A stretch of 64,000 bases of DNA from Selaginella moellendorffii (lineage: Eukaryota; Streptophyta; Lycopodiopsida; Selaginellales; Selaginellaceae). The notes beneath the pieces are model-generated. The model saw only the letters and a list, made by a program, of their open reading frames with translations, searched no databases and was not told the DNA's origin. The stretch covers positions 943,192-1,007,191 of the forward strand of contig NW_003314316.1 in assembly GCF_000143415.4 (NCBI RefSeq). Reading direction: 5' to 3'. This document shows positions 1 to 12,683 of the stretch, piece after piece. The position numbers were made by a program, and so were the translations under genes. Within the stretch, counting starts at the first letter, position 1, and every line of letters begins with the position of its first letter.

Positions 1-1
1 G

Positions 2-1632
2 GGATTGAATGCTTACGAGCGGCACAAGAAGTTCATGCGCGATTATGGTATGTTCTTGGGAATTTTTTTCCTTGCTCGTGCTAGAGTCCCTCGATTGTTT
101 TCTTCCTTCGTATAGTGATGTGCTTGTGATTTAAGTTTCGATAGAGATTATGATATGTTCTTGAGATTTCTTTTTTCCTTTCTCGTGCTAGAATGTCTCG
201 ATTTTTTTCTTCCTTTGTAGATGTGCTTGTGATATAAATTTCGATAGAGCTATACTTGCGAATGTTTTTCAATGTGAGAACTATGGTTGCGCTGGCTCTT
301 CTCGTGAAGTTTTACGAGAGAGTTAGATGAGAGATACTTTAGAAAGAGCTCCTGAGCTGTGAGCTCTTGTTGTTCTTCTCATCTCAACACTTGGTCACTG
401 GAGTTGGAACAACGCTCGCCAATATTGTTTTGGCAGAGGGCTACACATCTCCGAAAATTCTGTTCATATCAATTTTTCTTAGTGTTTAATTCTCTTGCTT
501 TTGCAAAACAGTTCACCATTATGGAGCTCCATCGCAGCAGCCCATCCGGCCGATAAAAACCGATGCAGACACTTTGCGAGAAACTTACAGGTCTCTTCAC
601 ATTTTTCTTTTCAGTGCAGGTATCAGAACTCACTGTTGCTTGCTTCCATGGCCTGTAGATTCATACGCTCGGAAGAAGACGATTCGGAAAGAAGCTGGGA
701 GCAGCGGCTTGCTAAACGCTACTATGACAAGCTTTTCAAAGAGTATGTTTGCTGAATGCGTTTTCGCTGGCTAATCGTGACCATTGCCTTAGATATTGTT
801 TAGCAGACATGTCCCGCTACAAAGAAAGCAAGGTTTGTTTTACTTCTCTTGCCAAGCAAAAAAAATAACACAGCTCTACAATCACAGGTGGGCTTGAGGT
901 GGCGGACTGAGAAAGAAGTCATCGCTGGGAAAGGTAAGCAAACATTCGAAGTAGAACCTTGTTTAGCTAATATCTTCATTTTGTACTATCCAGGCCAGTT
1001 TATCTGTGGAAACAAGGATTGCAATGCTAAAGAGGAGCTTTGCAGCTATGAGGCACGTCTAGCTCACCTTTTGGAGACCTTTAGGTAGCAGCCTTCTTGG
1101 GATTTGTCATTGTGCTTGATCCGATCACACTTTGCTGTTGGTTTTCTGGTCCTCTAGTTTTCTGGATATCGACCATTTGTTTGGCAGGTGAATTTTGTCT
1201 ACAAGGAGGCTGGTGAAAGCAAGCAAGCACTGGTAAAATTGCGTCTCTGTCCGGGGTAAGATAAGATGGTTTTTAATCTTTTGATACCAGCTAAAGAGTG
1301 CATTTCGTGTGCTCAGCTGTGCGTACAAGCTTAACTACAAAAAGGAGAAGGAGAAGAAGCGGCAGATGAGAAAGGAGCAGAAAGAAGAAACCAAGAAGAA
1401 AAGAAGGTGAGAAGCTCGCTCTTCAATAGCTAGTCATTAAGATACATTGTCCTTGCAGAGTTTCAGAAGAGGAAGACACTCCCGGAAGAGCTCCTCGCGG
1501 CGATGATCAAAACGTTGCTCAAGGTACGCACGAGTTCTTTCTATTTTTCCAATCCCCCATCCTCGCACAGGCCCATCCGAGGAGCGAGACAAAGACGAGT
1601 ACGCCGAGTACTTCAAAGGCATGTTTTCATAG
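2..1632 (+). CDS. FRA10AC1: FRA10AC1-family protein, 3' part (5' end outside window)
   Basis: Ten exons join in frame: 1-47, 512-590, 659-742, 793-832, 888-933, 994-1052, 1188-1255, 1317-1406, 1459-1523 and 1571-1632; every junction phase checks. The product carries the FRA10AC1 landmarks: AYERHKKFMRDY, SWEQRLAKRYYDKLFKEY, the core GLRWRTEKEV..GKGQFICGN, a CxxC-type Cys pattern (CGNKDC and LCPGCAYKLNY), then a Lys/Arg/Glu-rich helix and an acidic tail ending EYFKGMFS. FRA10AC1 proteins are conserved nuclear proteins associated with spliceosomal complexes; the molecular role is poorly known. The start codon lies left of the window. The intron 1053-1187 appears to begin GC rather than GT (exon ends TATGAG, intron gcacgt...ggcag); the other introns are GT-AG. 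The downstream neighbour is convergent, about 100 bp away. Confidence 0.9.
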
Positions 1633-1733
1633 AAACTGGTTAACTGACTATTGTTTTTGCATCACTGTACACTTGGAAGAAGAAAGAACCACCAAAATTG
1701 GGTGGAAGAACAAGAAAAAAGAAGCTCCCGACT

Positions 1734-4700
1734 CTAGCAAAGTTCCGGCTCCTGCGTCACGCAAATCCCCCGCGAGCTTATACCCCACGAGTTCATGTCT
1801 TCCAATCCTTTGCTTCCATCTTCCTCGGCCAGAAGCGTCGCAACGCTCGTCCCCCAGCTCCTCCTCGTCGATCCATAGTTTTGTATACTCTCCTCCACCT
1901 TTGCTATCCTCTCCTGGATCTTCCTCCCGTGGACCAGGCACTCGTCGGCTTCTTCCCTCACGGCCATCTCCAAAGACTTGGAATCCGACGTCGACAGCCT
2001 CAGGTTCGTCTTCTTCACTTCCCTCGCCTTGACCACTTCCGAGGATGGCAGGAACTCGAGCGAGCCGTGGAGGATGGTGGACGCTGCTCGCTTGCACGAG
2101 TCGCACGCAAAGTGTGGACGCCGCACGGGGCTGCTGGATTCCTTGGACTTGGTGATGCTGGATTGCCTCTCGGAGTTGTCCTTCTTGAACGACGCTAGCA
2201 CCCGGAACACTTTGACGAGCTCCGCCCCGAGCGCTCCGCATTTCCTCTCCGCGACCGAGGCGCCCTCCAGCGCCGACTGAGCGCTGACGCTTACGTGCTC
2301 CACTTTCGTGTCGAGCATCCTGTTCGAAGAGCTTGTGAGATTCTTGCAAAGAAATAGAGAAGATTGTTCTTTCTCGTACCTGATGTTTGCGTACGTCGCT
2401 GAAGCTACGTGTTCTAGATGGCTTTCCAAGCTTGTGACTCTCGTATCCAGCCGGAGTTCTTCGTTCTCCAGCCTTCTCTTGGTCGTGCTCGAGAGCTTTC
2501 CTTTCACTTGCGACTTCGCCACCTTTTCCTTCTCCACAGGCGCAGCGCTCTTGCTTCTACTCGACTGCTCCAGCGCGTCCATCCTCTTCTCCAAGTCCGT
2601 CAAGAGCTTCGCGGTTTCGTGCGTCCGGTCGCTGTCCATATGATCACTGCTGGTGTTCTCGGCCAGAGTTTTCCTCATGCCCGCCATCTCGTCCAGCAAG
2701 TCGCGAGCCTCGGACGAAACCGAGGACGCCTTGGCAGCAAACTCGGCAGCCATGCTCCTCTGCCTATCAACTTCACACACGGCGTCCCTGAGCCGCTCCT
2801 GGAGCTCCTCGGCTCTTCGCTTGGCCTCTGCGGCTGCCTCAACCGCCGACTCGGTCTCTCTCGTCATGTCGATGCTGGTTCTCCTAAGCTCGCACGCCGC
2901 CGCCGAGAACGAGTCCCTCTCCATCGCCAGGCTCTCCTGGAGTCTCCCAGTCCGCCTGTATCTGCTGCTCGTGAGTGAATCGTCGGAGTGCTTCAAAACT
3001 TCCGAGAGAGCTTCCTCGGCCTTGATCGCTGCTGCTGCTGCGTCCGACGCTGCTGCCGATGCTAAACGTTTCTCCTTCTCGGCGATCGCCACCGCGTCCT
3101 CGAGCATATATCTGTGCGTGTCCTGCTTCCTTTCCATGCTCGATAGCCTCGACTCCAAGTCGTCGATCATGATGTCCCTGGAAGTGTTCCGGCTTGCGGC
3201 GGGAGAATCTATCGAGCGTCGCCTCACTTCTTTCAGCTGCTGCTCGATCGCCTCGATCTTGTCCTGGCACTTCATGTCGAGGTTGAACAGCGCCATCCTC
3301 GACTCCTCCAGCCCGGCCATATGCATGAGCTCCTGTTTGCTCTCCAAGTGAGCCATCCTTGACTCAACCTCCTCGAAACTCGCGGCTCCTCTGGAAGAAG
3401 ATCTAGAGCACGGAACGCTCTCCTGCCTCTGCTTGAATTCCCTCAGCTGGTCCTCCAGTTCCTCCACCTTGTCCTGGCACTTGATCTTGACGTTCAACAC
3501 GTCCATTCTCACCTCGTCCAGGCCGCCGAGGTAGAGCTTGGACAGATTCTCGACTCGGTCCATGATCAGCATCTTCTCCTGCGAGGCCTCGTCCCGGATC
3601 CTGTCAGCCGATCTTCTCATGCTCCCCCTGTCGACTTTGAACGTCTCCTCCAGGCCTTTCAAGCCTTGGAAGTCGATTTTCATCTGCATGGCTTCGTCCT
3701 TGAGCTTGCCGAGGACGTGCTTTAGCTCGTCCATGTCCGACTCACATCCTTTTCGAAACTCGTCCGCCTCCACTCTTGCCTGAAGTCCCTCCTTCTTCAT
3801 GCTCTGGAGCTGTTTCCTCAAGTAGCCATTCTCGGTCCTGATGTTTATCTGCTCCGTGCTGATGGTTTCCCTGTCGTTCTCCACGATTTGAGCGATCTGC
3901 TCAAAGTGACTCTCGAGCTCCACCCTTCCTCTCGAAAGTAGCTCCACCTCCGCCTTGAGAAGACGGAGCTCGTCTTTCAAAGGCTTCTCTTTCGTCTCCG
4001 TCCTGTCAGAGAGACACTTCTCCACCGTCTCCTTGATCACATTTTCCATCCAGTGCCTGTCACCTTTCTTCGAAATCTCCACTCTTAGCCCGTCCATGTC
4101 CTTCACTATACTCTCCTCAAGAGCATCCACCGAATTCACCAGCTTGTGCGAGAAGTTCTCGCGCTTCTTGGCTTCCTCCTGTACGTTCCGCCGAAGAACC
4201 ACAAGATCGCCTTCGGTCTCATCCCTCAAAAACTCTATCTCTTTCTCCAACGCATTAACTCGTCCCCGCCATCTTTTCCCTTCTTCCTCGAGACGTATTC
4301 TAAAACCATCTAGCGAGCCTCGGAGATCTCTAACAATCTTGACGTTCCCATTCTTGCTCTCATCGTAAAGAACAGTGCGACTCTCTGAAGTGTCAGCACC
4401 ATCGTATGACAACGAGAGTGACTTGTCATCCGAAACCTTCCCTGGAGGAGCTCGAGCGTCCAGCTTCTGGCTTTTCTCATACACGAAGTTGTCCCAGACT
4501 CTATCTTCTCTTGTATTCCCTGATCCTCTGTCCAAAAAACCTCTTTTCAACCCCGAGTTCCTGCGGCTTCTTTGCAAGACTGGCTCGGACTCCTCTGTCC
4601 TGCTTCTGTAGTACTCGTCAGTATCATCTAAGAGCTTGTGACGATCACGGCGTGCGCTGCCGATATCGTCGTAACTCTTTCGGAGATCAAACTGGCCGGA

Positions 4701-5796
4701 TCTTTCTTTCCTCTGATCCGCGGCATCACTGAAGAGTTTATCCGACTTCCCTGGATCCAATCCCACGTTAAAAGGCAACAAAACTTGAATGGAAGAGTGA
4801 AGTACCTGTCGGCAAAGAACGCGTCGAGTCCCGGACTCCAGAAGCTGGAAGCCTCGCAGGAGGAGCAGTCCCAGACTCACTGCTCTCAACCGTTCTTCGA
4901 TTTTTCTGAAGAGCACTCGGTAGTTTCTTTGGCAAGTAGTAAACCGGCGGCTTCTCGTCAGCAAACGTGTAGACATCGTGTAGCTTCGCCTCCCAATCCT
5001 TCAAGGCCGTTCCCTTGGGCCTCTTCCTGAGTTTCGAAACATCCACGGTGGCCTCAGTCTCCTCGAACTCTAGCTTACCACCATTTTCACCTGGTGGCGA
5101 TGGTGGCGAGTGATCAGTCTTCTTCTTTGGAGAGCCAGGCCTCCTCTTCCCCGGCGACTCTGCCCGCTTCGCAGCGTTGGTTTGCTTCGAAGCTTGCTGC
5201 TGAGGCTTGAGCAGTGGTGTCTCTCGAGGCGACTTAACTGGCCGCGAGAGTTTCTTCTCCACCGTGGTTGCTGCCTTGGGCCGGCTCGGAGCTCTCGACG
5301 AGGACGACAACTTTCTCGGAGAGCCAGGCCGGGATTTCTTCGGAGAAGAACCAGCGAGCTTTTTCGGAGATCCAGCCTTCTTGGTCGGAGAAGCCGCTCG
5401 CTTTGGAGACGCTGCTTTCTTCGTAGGCGATGTCGACGATGATACAGCCTTCTTCTTCTGTGACTGTGACTGCGACTTCCCAGATTTCTCTCCAACGCCC
5501 TCCAAGAGCTCCTGGATTCTTCGCCGTGCCTCTACCAATCCAACATGGAGCTCTCTCACCGCCTTGTCACCACGTCTCTCGCAGTACTCCTTGTGTGCCG
5601 GCAAAGCGCACGCTACCAGAGCCTCAAACCTTCTCAAATGCTGGAGCTCCTCCTCGCTGCCACCGCTGCTCTCGGGAGAATTTGGCTGGAGCCGAGCTAG
5701 CGTCGCCTTTTTCAGGCACAATCTCGCGCTGCGGATGTAGAAGCTGAGCGGCAGACCACCGGACGAAGATCTCTGGCCCTGCTGATCCACCTCCAT
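1734..5796 (-). CDS. Large coiled-coil protein with SPKK-type basic repeats, function unknown
   Basis: Exon 1 is 4806-5796 and exon 2 is 1734-4750, separated by a 55-bp GT-AG intron (4751-4805) that joins PTG|KSDK in frame. A further 60-bp candidate intron, 2320-2379 (gtacgag...gaacag), is a multiple of three and open, so splicing is uncertain; the product is about 1315 or 1335 residues. The N-terminal ~100 residues are globular and helical. Residues ~110-220 are rich in SPKK, SPTKK and SPRK tetrads typical of DNA- or microtubule-binding basic tails. The rest is mostly heptad-rich coiled coil interrupted by Ser/Arg-rich linkers. A 47-bp 5'UTR intron (5803-5849) is likely. I do not recognise the family; cytoskeletal or nuclear scaffold roles are guesses. 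Signature enzymatic motifs are absent. Confidence 0.75.
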
Positions 5797-6212
5797 TCGC
5801 GCCTAAGAGGATAGCTCCATCAATCCGCGACTACTCACCAAGAACTTACCTCGATCACATCCTTCAACGAGCTGGATCAAACCCTAGACAGGCCCTGCCG
5901 ATCTCCATGCGCGAGAATCCGGAGCTCCTAGTGTAGTGATGGCCAAGGAGTAGTCGAAAAGAATCCAGCTCCCGAGCTCCATCGCCCTGCCACATTGCTT
6001 CTTGACCGTTTGTAGGGTTCCAGTTAGTTACAATAGAATCTTTTGAATTTATTTTAGAATCTTCTGGTAATAAAATTTACATTGATATTATGTGTTCTTA
6101 AATGAGCTTCTTCATTTACTTCTCGTGCAATCTGGTAAGAACGGAAGAACCCTAATTCTTGTCCCAAGAACCCTAAACCCACCCGCGCCGAGAATATCCT
6201 TTAAGACGATTT
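5797..6212 (-). promoter_or_regulatory. 5' leader and putative promoter of the coiled-coil gene
   Basis: The leader has a short probable intron, 5803-5849 (gtaagt...ctcttag on the minus strand). Telo-box-like motifs (AAACCCTA at about 5879-5886, AACCCTAAACCC at 6169-6180) lie 90-380 bp upstream of the start codon; such boxes are common in plant promoters of growth-related genes. No TATA box was assigned. Confidence 0.35.
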
Positions 6213-6459
6213 TTGGTTTACCTAAAAGAAAAATCAAAGGGAATTAAGGTATATTTAAAATATGCTTGATTATTTTAGAATACTTTACCAAGGGTCCCTT
6301 AACTCACTATACTATTATTCATTAAGATTAATTTGTATTATAAATTAAAATATGAAACCCTCAAATTCCTTAATCTTGATTTATAAATTATAAACATATT
6401 GATCAATTAGATTATTTTAAAATACTAAATAAAAATAACACTACTATTAAGCAAACTAA
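6213..6459 (-). mobile_element. Decayed MITE, copy 1 (inverted relative to copy 2 at 36693-37016)
   Basis: The reverse complement aligns by eye with 36693-37016 along most of its length: GTTTGCTTAAT at one end, TAATCTAATTGATCAA, a TTAATCT.AATGAATA block, AATCAAGCATATT, and TATAGGTAA-like/CCAAAAAT at the other end. Terminal inverted repeats are degenerate (TTGGTTTACCTA and TAAGCAAACTAA). No coding capacity. About 250 bp, very AT-rich. Confidence 0.6.
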
Positions 6460-6975
6460 GTGCAATGCACAATAATTTTTCTAAAAATGAATTTATATAA
6501 TTTTTACTCTAACAAAACCCATTGGTTGTTTCAAAGTTTTAAGAGATCATCTTCCATTTGATTGAAAGATGTTTTGGATCAACTTTTTGGGGAGAATTTG
6601 CTGCTGCTGCTTTTTTCGTTGCTAGACAGCTGCTAGTACACCAAGCAAAGGCTAAGGGCACATGAATCCAAATGTGTTTCCCACACTCGAGAATCGCTAG
6701 GATAAGTATAATACACTTGAATTATATTTCGTATTTCAGGCTGGCCATGATGGAAAAGTAATGCAAGCAATCTCTACCTGCCCCCTCTCTTACATGGCTA
6801 CCCCTTTACACGCTAACTCCTCCTTCCATGGCACACTAAATTAATAACATTAAACTTTAATTAGTAGATGTTGTTAACAGATATGTTAATGACTATAATT
6901 TTATAATTAAGTGAATGAACGGCTATAATTTATAAGTATTTAACTTACACTTGGTTTAGGTTTTCCCTTTAGTAT
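6460..6975. other. AT-rich spacer
   Basis: No open reading frame of interest, RNA gene or clear repeat was seen. CACTTGGTTTAGG near 6950 could be the left end of the Merlin element that follows, but a matching terminal repeat could not be proven. Confidence 0.4.
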
Positions 6976-7840
<865 letters not shown>

Positions 7841-7843
7841 CAT

Positions 7844-7859
7844 TGGTGGAGATGAGGGG
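7844..7859 (+). promoter_or_regulatory. Primer-binding site of tRNA-Ala type
   Basis: TGGTGGAGATG starts three bases after the LTR and is the exact complement of CATCTCCA+CCA, the 3' end of plant tRNA-Ala; the next five bases are a near match. The same motif, slightly mutated, is at 29803-29816 (minus strand) in the old element there. Confidence 0.7.
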
Positions 7860-8076
7860 CACCTTTGATTGTCCTTGGGGAGTGCTTGGATTTGGGATTT
7901 CGGTTTAAATCTAGCTTTTGCATCGTCTAGATCTAGCTTTTTCCATTTTCTTTCTTTTGTTCTTTCCTTTCAGGATTTTGGTTTCGATCTAGCTTTTTGC
8001 ATTGTCTAGATCTACCATTTCTTTCCAGCTTTTTTGTCATTTCTCTTCTTTTGCTCTTTCTTTTTCGTTCATCTTC

Positions 8077-9015
8077 ATGGCCGATCCGCAATCTCCTCCT
8101 TTGACTCTAGAGCAGCAGTTGGTTCAATTGCTTGATGCTATGCGCTTGCAATTGAACAACCAAACTCAGTTGATGGCGGCGTTCACGGCACATGGTACAA
8201 CTCCTCCTGCTCTTGGTGCCAATCCTCGCGTTCGGCCAGAGTTCTTTCGCGGGAATCCTGGGGATGATGTGTACCATTGGTTCGATCACTTTACGGTGAT
8301 TGCCACATATCATTCTTGGGATGATGCTCGACGGTTGCGTGAGTTTCCCACGTGTTTCCAAGGGACGGCATTGCAGTGGTACAATGGTTTGAGCGCAACT
8401 ACTCGTGGGGATTGGAGTGTTCTCCCGGACGTCTTCAAACGCGCCTTCGGACATGCCGATGATTGTGATGATGCTTTCCAACAATTGCATCGTCTTCGCC
8501 AAGGGCTATCGGAGTCGGTGATGCAATTTGGCGTTCGTTTCCGAAGTCTTTTGCTTCGTGCGGAGCCAAATATGTCGGAGCGGATCAAGCTAGGAATGTT
8601 GTGGCCAGCACTTCGTCAAAATCTTGTCGGACTTGTGCATGCACTTGCTCCTGCCACCCTTGACGATGCTCTTCGCTTGGCACAACATTATGAGACGTCG
8701 CCTCTTCCACTTCTCGCTGCACGTCCTTCCACTCCACTTCCTATGGGTGATGGTCCTGTTCCAATGGAGGTTGATGCTGCTGCTACTCGAGTCCAAGGAC
8801 AAGTGCGAGGACGTGGTCGTGGTCGTGGCCGTGATGTTCGCTGCTGGGCGTGTGATGAAGTTGGTCATACTTATCGGCGTTGCCATCGTTTTCCGGATTG
8901 GCGACCTCCATTTCCTGGGTGGAGACCTTGGCGTCAGCAACGTCCCCTGGGTGCTGCTACAGTGGAAGGTCTGGACACCGAGATGCATCAGGGAAACGAG
9001 GAGTCGCGCGAGTAA
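8077..9015 (+). CDS. gag: gypsy-1 Gag
   Basis: Open for 313 codons from the ATG at 8077 (MADPQSPPLTLEQQ); an upstream in-frame ATG at 8002 lies in the T-rich leader and is less likely. The middle shows the retrotransposon Gag pattern (FRGNPGDDVYHWFDHF; FQGTALQWYNGL; LRQGLSESVMQFGVRFRSL). Near the C-terminus an RGRGRGRG basic stretch precedes a zinc knuckle CWACDEVGHTYRRC (CX2CX4HX4C). It packages element RNA into particles. Pol lies in the -1 frame and overlaps by about 135 bp, so Gag-Pol would need a frameshift. Confidence 0.85.
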   Translation: MADPQSPPLTLEQQLVQLLDAMRLQLNNQTQLMAAFTAHGTTPPALGANPRVRPEFFRGNPGDDVYHWFDHFTVIATYHSWDDARRLREFPTCFQGTALQWYNGLSATTRGDWSVLPDVFKRAFGHADDCDDAFQQLHRLRQGLSESVMQFGVRFRSLLLRAEPNMSERIKLGMLWPALRQNLVGLVHALAPATLDDALRLAQHYETSPLPLLAARPSTPLPMGDGPVPMEVDAAATRVQGQVRGRGRGRGRDVRCWACDEVGHTYRRCHRFPDWRPPFPGWRPWRQQRPLGAATVEGLDTEMHQGNEESRE

Positions 9016-12000
9016 TGGAGGGACCTTGCGCGAATAAATCAGTGACCCCTCCATCTTTCTTTCGGGAGTATCATCAAGGGGTTCACTCGGCACCAGTTCA
9101 TCCAGTGTTTACTTTCCAAGCTCGTTTTTATAACAAGAAGTCTCCTATTATTCTCTCCGTGTTGGTTGATACAGGTTCGAGTTTATCTTCTATTGCTCGA
9201 CCTGTTGCCACACGTTGTCGTCTACACTTGCGTCGTGCGGCAGAACCAGTTTTCATTCTTTATGGCAACGGCCGTACACATGCATGTGCACGGGATGAGG
9301 TGGACCTGGTTGTGCGTGTGGGCGATCTCGAGCTTGAGTTGCAGTCGTTGTGGGTGGTGCCGAGTCAAGCTTTTGACCTCATTCTTGGTATGGATTGGTT
9401 GCAACGCAATCATGCCAAGTGTGATTTTGAGGCTTCTCCCCCTTGTCTCATACTTCCTTATGTTTCATCCATTCCTCTCACTTCCATACCTTTTCGTCCC
9501 TTTACTTCTACCTCTGCTTCCATTACTTTTGTTTCCCCACTCTTTCCTTCTGTGTTTCCATCTTGTTCTGCTTTTCCCTTTTCCGATCCCTCCGACGATC
9601 TTTGTGTTGCAGCAGTTGATCGGCTCATGAAGGAGTATTTTGATCTCTTTGAATTTGACCTATCGTCTGGGGCCAAGATTGCCACACGTCATCCAATTCC
9701 CACCGGGGATGCTCGTCCAATCAAGGTTCCTGTTCGTCATCGGTCACCTAAGGAGATCAAAATTTTACGAGCAAACGTCAAGGAAATGTTGGAAAAGGGT
9801 GTTATTCGAAAGTCGCGGAGTCCTTGGGCATGTGAACCTCATCTTGTGACGAAGCTTGATGGGAGTATTCATTTCTGCATCGACTATCGTTCGTTAAAGG
9901 AAGTGACCATACCAGATGTGTATCCTCTTCCTCACACTGCTGATCACTTGGATCGTCTGGGGCGAAGTCGTTGGTTCACTAAGCTAAATCTTGCTTCTGG
10001 GTATTGGTAAGTACCAATGGCCGAAGAAGATATTCCTAAGACTGCTTTTCGTACACCATTTGGTTTGTACGAGTTCTTGGTGATGCCGTTTGGTTTGAAA
10101 AATGCTCCAGCAACTTTCCAGCAGATGATGGACGAGGTTCTTTGCAATATGCCGGAGGTGACTGCTGACTTCATTGATGATGTCTTGATCCACTCGGAGG
10201 GGACGTGGGAGGAGCACGTTCTTGATGTTTGTAAAGTGTTGGATTGGCTACATGACGTTGGTTTAAAGCTGAAGCGGTCGAAGTGCGTGTTTGGGTCCAA
10301 GGACACAACTTATCTTAGGTACCGTATTTCTCGTGAGGGTTTGCAAGTTGATCCTGACAAACTTGTGGCTGTTTTAAAGTTCCCTACTCCGAAGTGTGTG
10401 AATGATGTGCAGCGCTTTTTGGGTAAGGTGCAGTATCTTGGTCGTTTTGTGGATCATCTTTCCGATCGCACTACACCATTGCGAGCGTTGCTGAAGTCAT
10501 CAACGTCATCTTTCATCTGGTCTCCGGATTGTGAGCGGGCGTTTGTGGATCTCAAAGAGCTATTGACAACTCCTCCGGTTTTGGCATATCCTGACTACAC
10601 TCGACCTTTTATTTTGCGCGTGGATGCTTCTGACATTGGTCTTGGAGGTGTGTTGATGCAAGAGAGTTCAAGTGTGCCTGGTCAGTGCCATCCCATTTCA
10701 TACATAAGCCGTACATTACAACCAGCGGAGATGAACTACTCCACGACAGAGAAGGAGTGTTTAGCAGCAGTCTGGGGTTTCGAGAAACTTCATGCATATC
10801 TACATGGTTCTCGGACGTTACTTGAAGGTGACCATGCTGCTGTTACTTCATTATTGAAGCGGAAGAACCTGGTTGGTCGTACGGCTCGATGGGCTTTGAA
10901 GCTTCAGATATATGATTTCGATGTTGTTCATCGCCCAGGGAGTTCTATGGCTGATGCTGATGCCCTTTCTCGAGCTCCTCTTCCTTCTTCACTCACTTCT
11001 CATCATTCTGATGAACCTGTTGTTCCAGCATCTGTGGATTTTCTAGATGAGGATTCTGTGCCATCGGCGGTTGCTGCCCTTGACGTTCAGTGTCCACAGG
11101 GTGCAGAGCAAGATCTGCCTTCTCTTGAGGAGGTTCGCGAGGCTCAGAAGATTGAGCCGTGGATTCGAAGGCTTCGAGATGGGTTTGAGAATCCTGCATC
11201 ATTTGCTGATGACTTGCCTTTTCGGCATTTATATTCTCAATATCGCCTTGAAGATGGCCTTCTTTATTTTGTGGGGACGGATCCTGATGATCATTTACGA
11301 TTGGTGGTACCTTCAGTGTTTATTCCGCGGTTTCTCCATGCTTACCATGATTCTCCTGTTCTAGGTGGGCATATGGGACACCGTCGTGTCACCGAGAAGC
11401 TGCGCAGGTCTTTCTATTGGCCGGAGATGCGACGTGATATTATCCGGTATATGCGTAGCTGCGTTTGGTGCCAAGCTCGTAATACTCCCCCTTGTGCTGC
11501 GGAAGGACGGTTGGAGTCAATTGCAGTTTCCCGTCTGTTTGAGTTGGTGGTGTTTGATTTTATGGGACCTTTTCCACGATCGACTGCTGGCAATGAGTAT
11601 GTTACTATTGCTTCTGACTACTTGACTCGTTGGGTGGAAGTTGGTGCTCTTGCTAGTGCCTCTGCAACTGCTGTTGGATACTTCCTCCTCAATCAAGTGG
11701 TGTTCCAGCATTCTTGTCCAGAGCGGATTCTTTCGGATAATGGTCCTGCATTTATGGCTGAGGTATTTCATGTTTTGACATCTCGGTTGGGGATACGCCA
11801 CACTTTTACGAGTGCTTATCATCCATAATCAGACGGTCTGGTGGAACGGCTCGTTCGGACATTCAAAGGGATGATTTCGAAGTATGTGAACTTTCAGCAT
11901 TCGGATTGGGATGGTTATTTGCCGTCTCTTCAATATGCCTATGTCACAGGGGTGCAGAGTTCTGTTGGTGCTTCACCATATAAACTTTTATATGGTCATG

Positions 12001-12479
12001 ATCCAATATTACCAACAGAGTTGGGTTTACCTTCGCGATTGCCACGAGCTCCTGATGCTAGGTCATGGGATCAGTATTTGACAAGCATTCTTCCACTTGT
12101 CCGAGCAGAGTCTGCTGAACACTTAGGCCGCGTACAAGTGGGACAACAACGGTGCTACAACTCCTATCATCGTCCATTTGCGGAGTACAAAGTGGATGAT
12201 TTGGTGTTAGTCTGTTTTCCCCATCTTACGGTATGTGGTTTATCTAAGGGGCTCCTTGCGCAGTGGAAAGGACCGTATCGGGTGTTGCGGCAAGTTGGAC
12301 CGCAAGTTTATGAGGTTCGGCATGACGTTCAGCAGGCCAATCCTCCGGAGATTGTGCATGTGCAGCGGTTAAAACGCTTCATACAAAGGGATCAGGAACA
12401 GTTAATACCGTCTACAGATCCGCCGATGCCTCCTCCTGACGTTCCTCCAGATCCCGGCCCATCTACAAGAGAACCCTGA
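8880..12479 (+). pseudogene. pol: gypsy-1 Pol: protease, RT, RNase H, integrase; two nonsense codons
   Basis: All domains are in one frame. Protease DTGSS is at ~9169, with the flap-side LGMDWL at ~9386. RT begins at VKEMLEKGVIRKSRSPW, with CIDYRSLKEV; the catalytic box reads FIDDVLI (usually YLDD) at ~10173. RNase H has the DASDIGLGGVL strand. The integrase HHCC zinc finger (H..H..CVWC) is at ~11360-11480 and DDE residues include VFDFMG and SDNGPAF. In-frame TAA codons occur at 10008-10010 (after LASGYW) and 11826-11828 (after SAYHP). Both sit where relatives have Gln, so each is explained by a C-to-T change. Ends with a Pro-rich tail and no chromodomain. Confidence 0.88.
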
Positions 12480-12492
12480 CGGCCTTCCATTA

Positions 12493-12511
12493 TTCCGAGA
12501 GGAGGGGATGA
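12493..12511 (+). promoter_or_regulatory. Polypurine tract of gypsy-1
   Basis: The purine-rich run GAGAGGAGGGGATGA lies immediately before the 3' LTR start TGTGAGGG, the place where plus-strand DNA synthesis is primed. Confidence 0.7.
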
Positions 12512-12683
12512 TGTGAGGGCCAAGTGTACGGTTACGATGCCGTATACTAATATTAATGTAGTGGATTTTGGTAGCCGTCGGATTGGTTTCAATCCGGACC
12601 ACTCGCTCCTGTATATAAGCTAGGGTTTTTGGGTTAATTGATATGCACATTTCTGTATTCCCTTTCCATATTCCATGCACTCA
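12512..12683 (+). repeat. 3' LTR of gypsy-1
   Basis: 172 bp, beginning TGTGAGGGCC and ending CATGCACTCA (TG...CA). Full-length version of the LTR; the 5' copy lacks its first ~30 bp. Confidence 0.9.

Noticed and set aside
1648-2978. Plus- and minus-strand ORFs of 100-230 residues overlapping the coiled-coil gene
   Set aside because: Shadows of the long minus-strand frame in GC-rich coding sequence.
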